Assembly: GCA_035272265.1 (NCBI GenBank)
Contig: DATEQV010000334.1
Coordinates: forward strand, 1-17,006
Length of the DNA stretch: 17,006 nt
Source of the DNA: Acidisphaera sp035272265
GTDB taxonomy: Bacteria > Pseudomonadota > Alphaproteobacteria > Acetobacterales > Acetobacteraceae
Direction: 5' to 3'
Below are positions 13,538 to 17,006 of this stretch, piece after piece. Made by a program: the position numbers and the translations under genes. How positions within the stretch are numbered: position 1 is the first letter of the stretch; every line of letters starts with the position of its first letter. The notes below the pieces were generated by a model, which was not told the origin of the DNA, ran no database searches, and saw only the letters and a list, made by a program, of their open reading frames with translations.

Positions 13538-13577
13538 GATCCCGCCGGATGGGTCTCATCCCAGGCCGTGCGGGATC
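13538..13577 (+). other. Nested hairpin in the rpsL leader
   Basis: GATCCCGC (13538-13545) and GCGGGATC (13570-13577) match perfectly over 8 bp. Inside, GGATG (13547-13551) pairs with CATCC (13557-13561) around GGTCT. The structure ends 73 bp before the rpsL ATG in a 236-bp gap that must contain the str promoter unless transcription reads through from upstream. It could be a regulatory leader structure. I found no convincing -35/-10 pair nearby. Confidence 0.35.
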
Positions 13578-13650
13578 AACGCGTTCCGGGCAGGCGAGCG
13601 TGACGCGGGCGTGAACAGCCCGGCCGTGACAGGAGTGGGACGAGGACTGA

Positions 13651-14022
13651 ATGCCGACGATCAACCAGCTGATCGCCAAGGGACGCGAGCCGCGCAGCGC
13701 ACGCAACACGGTGCCGGCGCTGCAGGGTTGCCCGCAGAAGCGCGGCGTGTGCACGCGCGTCTACACGACGACGCCGAAGAAGCCGAACTCGGCGCTGCGC
13801 AAGGTGGCGAAGGTACGCCTGACCAACGGCTACGAGGTGGTCAGCTACATCCCGGGCGAGGGACACAACCTGCAGGAGCACTCGGTCGTGCTGATCCGCG
13901 GCGGCCGCGTGAAGGACCTGCCGGGCGTGCGCTACCACATCCTGCGCGGCGTGCTGGATACCCAGGGCATCGCCAAGCGCCGCCAGCGCCGGTCGCTGTA
14001 CGGCGCCAAGCGGCCGAAGTGA
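13651..14022 (+). CDS. rpsL: 30S ribosomal protein S12
   Basis: S12 sits at the decoding centre and controls tRNA selection accuracy. The product is 123 residues, standard length. The conserved TTTPKKPNSALRKVAKVRL loop has K43, and GGRVKDLPGVRYH has K88, the two lysines whose change gives streptomycin resistance (K42 and K87 in E. coli mature numbering); both are wild type. D89 is the aspartate that is methylthiolated by RimO in many bacteria. The start ATG follows GAGGA at 13642-13646, and another AGGAG lies at 13631-13635. It opens the str gene cluster; rpsG begins 7 bp after its stop. Confidence 0.99.
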   Translation: MPTINQLIAKGREPRSARNTVPALQGCPQKRGVCTRVYTTTPKKPNSALRKVAKVRLTNGYEVVSYIPGEGHNLQEHSVVLIRGGRVKDLPGVRYHILRGVLDTQGIAKRRQRRSLYGAKRPK

Positions 14023-14029
14023 GGGGGCG

Positions 14030-14506
14030 ATGAGTCGTCGTCGCCGCGCGGTCAAGCGCGAGATCCTGCCGGACGCCAAGTTCGGCGACGTGGTGATCAG
14101 CCGTTTCATGAACGCGCTGATGTACGACGGGAAGAAGTCGGTCGCCGAAGGCACCGTGTACGGGGCGCTGGACGTGCTGAAGAAGCGCGGCGGCAGCCAG
14201 GCCGACCCGGTGCGGATGTTCCACGAGGCGCTGGACAACGTGAAGCCGGCCGTCGAGGTGCGCTCGCGCCGCGTCGGCGGGGCGACGTACCAGGTGCCGG
14301 TGGAAGTGCGGACGGAGCGCCGGCAGGCGCTGGCGATCCGCTGGATCATCGACGCGGCGCGCAAGCGCGGCGAGCACACGATGGAAGACCGGCTGAGCAA
14401 CGAGCTGCTGGACGCGGTGAACAACCGCGGCTCGGCGGTGAAGAAGCGTGAGGACACCCATCGGATGGCGGAGGCGAACAAGGCCTTCAGCCACTATCGT
14501 TGGTAA
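14030..14506 (+). CDS. rpsG: 30S ribosomal protein S7
   Basis: S7 nucleates assembly of the 30S head, binding the 3' major domain of 16S rRNA and lying next to the E-site tRNA. The 158-residue product has the usual length, with the basic N-terminal MSRRRRAVKREILPDAKFGD, the VEVRSRRVGGATYQVPVEV rRNA-binding segment and the C-terminal FSHYRW. GAGGGGG at 14021-14027, overlapping the end of rpsL, is the ribosome binding site, and the 7-bp gap suggests coupled translation. In E. coli S7 represses this operon. The next gene is tuf, 41 bp on; fusA, its usual downstream neighbour, is missing. Confidence 0.99.
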   Translation: MSRRRRAVKREILPDAKFGDVVISRFMNALMYDGKKSVAEGTVYGALDVLKKRGGSQADPVRMFHEALDNVKPAVEVRSRRVGGATYQVPVEVRTERRQALAIRWIIDAARKRGEHTMEDRLSNELLDAVNNRGSAVKKREDTHRMAEANKAFSHYRW

Positions 14507-14509
14507 GCG

Positions 14510-14524
14510 CGCTACTGCGTAGCG
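14510..14524 (+). other. Small hairpin in the rpsG-tuf gap
   Basis: CGCTAC (14510-14515) and GTAGCG (14519-14524) form a perfect 6-bp stem with a TGC loop. It is flanked by two copies of CGTTGGTAA, one at the end of rpsG (14498-14506) and one just before the tuf ribosome binding site (14527-14535). It is short for a terminator and has no T-tract; rpsG and tuf are probably co-transcribed. Confidence 0.4.
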
Positions 14525-14547
14525 GGCGTTGGTAAACGGAGAAGACG

Positions 14548-15735
<1,188 letters not shown>

Positions 15736-15753
15736 GGCAGACGGGCTTGCGGG

Positions 15754-15805
15754 CCCGGCCCGCCCCCCTCCAACCATTGGGGATGGGGCGGGCCGGGTTT
15801 CGTTT
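15754..15805 (+). terminator. Strong terminator or attenuator between tuf and rpsJ
   Basis: CCCGGCCCGCCCC (15754-15766) and GGGGCGGGCCGGG (15785-15797) pair perfectly over 13 bp around an 18-base loop and are followed by TTTCGTTTCG. It ends about 20 bp before the rpsJ start. It would end the str transcript at tuf, or attenuate read-through into the S10 operon. The rpsJ promoter would then have to lie inside tuf, unless read-through supplies the S10 genes. Confidence 0.75.
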
Positions 15806-15826
15806 CGGGGGTTAAGACGGACGGAT

Positions 15827-16135
15827 ATGGACAACCAGAACATCCGCATACGCCTGAAGGCGTACGATCACCGCGTGCTGGACAACAGCACGAAGGAGAT
15901 CGTCAACACGGCCAAGCGTACGGGTGCGCGGGTGCGCGGTCCGATTCCGCTGCCTACGCATATCGAGCGCTTCACCGTCAACCGTTCGCCGCACGTCGAC
16001 AAGAAGAGCCGCGAGCAGTTCGAGATCCGCACGCATCGCCGGCTGCTCGACATCGTCGAGCCGACGCCGCAAACGGTCGACGCGCTGATGAAGCTCGACT
16101 TGGCTGCGGGCGTCGACGTCGAGATCAAGATCTGA
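15827..16135 (+). CDS. rpsJ: 30S ribosomal protein S10 (NusE)
   Basis: S10 is part of the 30S head and, as NusE, binds NusB and NusG in antitermination and transcription-translation coupling. The 102-residue product is standard length. It shows IRIRLKAYDHRVLDNSTKEI, the RTGARVRGPIPLPTHIERFT loop that inserts into the ribosome, and the conserved SPHVDKKSREQFEIRTHRR. The ATG at 15827 matches the family start; the ribosome binding site is poor (ACGGA directly before it, GGGGG at 15807-15811). It is the first gene of the S10 operon, with rplC 7 bp downstream. Confidence 0.98.
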   Translation: MDNQNIRIRLKAYDHRVLDNSTKEIVNTAKRTGARVRGPIPLPTHIERFTVNRSPHVDKKSREQFEIRTHRRLLDIVEPTPQTVDALMKLDLAAGVDVEIKI

Positions 16136-16142
16136 GGATGCC

Positions 16143-16841
16143 ATGCCCGGTCAACGGACAGGCCTGATCGCCAAGAAGCTCGGGATGACGCGGATCTTCC
16201 GCGACGACGGCACGCATGTGCCGGTCACCGTGCTGCATGTCGACCAGGTGCAGGTGGTCGCGAGCCGCAGCGAGGAGCGCGACGGCTATACCGCCGTGCA
16301 GCTCGGCTGGGGCCGCGCGAAGGTGAAGAACGTCAGCAAGCCGAACAAGGGCCACTACGCGAAGGCGAAGGTGGAGCCCAAGGCGAAGCTGGTGGAGTTC
16401 CGCGTCGATGCCGACGCGGTGCTGGAGACGGGTGCCACGCTGACGGCCGCGCATTTCGTGGTCGGGCAGAAGGTGGACGTCGCCGGGATCACCAAGGGCA
16501 AGGGGTTCGCGGGCGGGATGAAGCGCTGGAACTTCTCCGGCCTGGAAGCCTCGCACGGCGTGTCGATCAGCCATCGCAGCCTCGGCTCCACGGGCAACCG
16601 CCAGGACCCCGGCAGGACGTTCAAGAACAAGAAGATGGCCGGGCACCTGGGGCAGGAGCGTGTGACGACGCTCAACCTCGAGGTGGCGGCGGTGGATGTC
16701 GAGCGCGGGCTGCTGATGCTGCAGGGCGCGGTGCCGGGCGCCAAGGGCGGCTTCGTGCTGGTGCGCGACGCGGTGAAGGGCAAGCGTCCGGATGACGCGC
16801 CGTATCCGGCGGCCATCGCCGACGCACCGGCGGCGGCCTGA
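16143..16841 (+). CDS. rplC: 50S ribosomal protein L3
   Basis: L3 starts 50S assembly and reaches the peptidyl transferase centre with a long loop. The product is 232 residues, slightly long because of an Ala/Pro-rich tail (PYPAAIADAPAAA), as in other alphaproteobacteria. It begins RTGLIAKKLGMTRIFRDDG, and the central loop has KGKGFAGGMKRWNFSG and SLGSTGNRQDPGRTFKNKKM; the Gln in GNRQDPG is the residue methylated by PrmB in other bacteria. GAGGA at 16134-16138, overlapping the rpsJ stop, serves as ribosome binding site, so translation is likely coupled to rpsJ. rplD starts 20 bp after its stop. Confidence 0.98.
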   Translation: MPGQRTGLIAKKLGMTRIFRDDGTHVPVTVLHVDQVQVVASRSEERDGYTAVQLGWGRAKVKNVSKPNKGHYAKAKVEPKAKLVEFRVDADAVLETGATLTAAHFVVGQKVDVAGITKGKGFAGGMKRWNFSGLEASHGVSISHRSLGSTGNRQDPGRTFKNKKMAGHLGQERVTTLNLEVAAVDVERGLLMLQGAVPGAKGGFVLVRDAVKGKRPDDAPYPAAIADAPAAA

Positions 16842-16861
16842 GCGCGCGATTGGGGACGACG

Positions 16862-17006
16862 ATGCAGATCGCGATCAGAACACTCGACAACGGCGAGGCG
16901 GGCAGCACCGACCTGCCGGAAGACATCTTCGGCGCCGAACCTCGCCAGGATATCATGGCTCGCGTCGTGCACTGGCAGCTCGCCAAGCGGCGCGCCGGCA
17001 CGCACA
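16862..17006 (+). CDS. rplD: 50S ribosomal protein L4, N-terminal fragment (3' end outside window)
   Basis: An ATG at 16862, after GGGGA at about 16852-16856, opens a frame that runs to the window edge and gives 48 residues. The opening MQIAIRTLDNGEAGSTDLPE and the following IFGAEPRQDIMARVVHWQLA and KRRAGTH match the L4 N-terminus of alphaproteobacteria. L4 helps 50S assembly and lines the exit tunnel; in E. coli it also represses the S10 operon by promoting termination in the leader and blocking translation. The gene order rpsJ-rplC-rplD is the standard S10 order, which supports the call despite truncation. Confidence 0.95.
   Translation, partial: MQIAIRTLDNGEAGSTDLPEDIFGAEPRQDIMARVVHWQLAKRRAGTH

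Overview
This is a GC-rich, densely coding window from an alphaproteobacterium. The ribosomal protein and RNA polymerase sequences, the linkage of the beta operon to the str/S10 genes, and palindromic intergenic repeats with CGTGGATG and CATGACG ends all fit Rhodospirillales, probably Acetobacteraceae. The family level is inferred from general resemblance, not from a search. Apart from one short accessory segment, the window is core transcription and translation machinery, nearly all on the plus strand.

Layout. Positions 1-129 hold the tail of a DUF952-type gene. The L11 operon rplK-rplA follows (253-1386). After a 428-bp leader come rplJ-rplL (1815-2831), then rpoB (3013-7185) and rpoC (7463-11626), which ends in a good intrinsic terminator. 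An accessory segment at 11741-13414 carries a small heptad-repeat protein, a minus-strand exported protein resembling a PRC-barrel, and a divergent TetR-family regulator. Between the last two lies a clear inverted repeat that may be the regulator's operator. The str genes rpsL-rpsG-tuf follow (13651-15735), then the start of the S10 operon: rpsJ, rplC and a 5' fragment of rplD running off the window.

How the parts work together. L11, L1, L10 and L7/L12 build the L1 stalk and GTPase-associated region of the 50S subunit, where EF-Tu docks. RpoB and RpoC form the catalytic core of RNA polymerase. S12 and S7 belong to the decoding centre and 30S head. S10 (NusE) also links ribosomes to transcription antitermination. 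L3 and L4 nucleate 50S assembly.

Points that stand out. fusA (EF-G), normally between rpsG and tuf, is absent; only 41 bp separate them. A DUF952 gene, not nusG, lies directly upstream of rplK. The junctions between gene blocks (rplA/rplJ, rplL/rpoB, rpoB/rpoC, tuf/rpsJ) are rich in hairpins, including a 40-bp repeat present identically at 1436-1475 and 7360-7399 and an expanded inverted relative at 7217-7287. I found no CRISPR array, tRNA, rRNA, insertion sequence, phage gene or defence system. I do not think the window holds an undescribed multi-gene system; its novelty is regulatory and structural.
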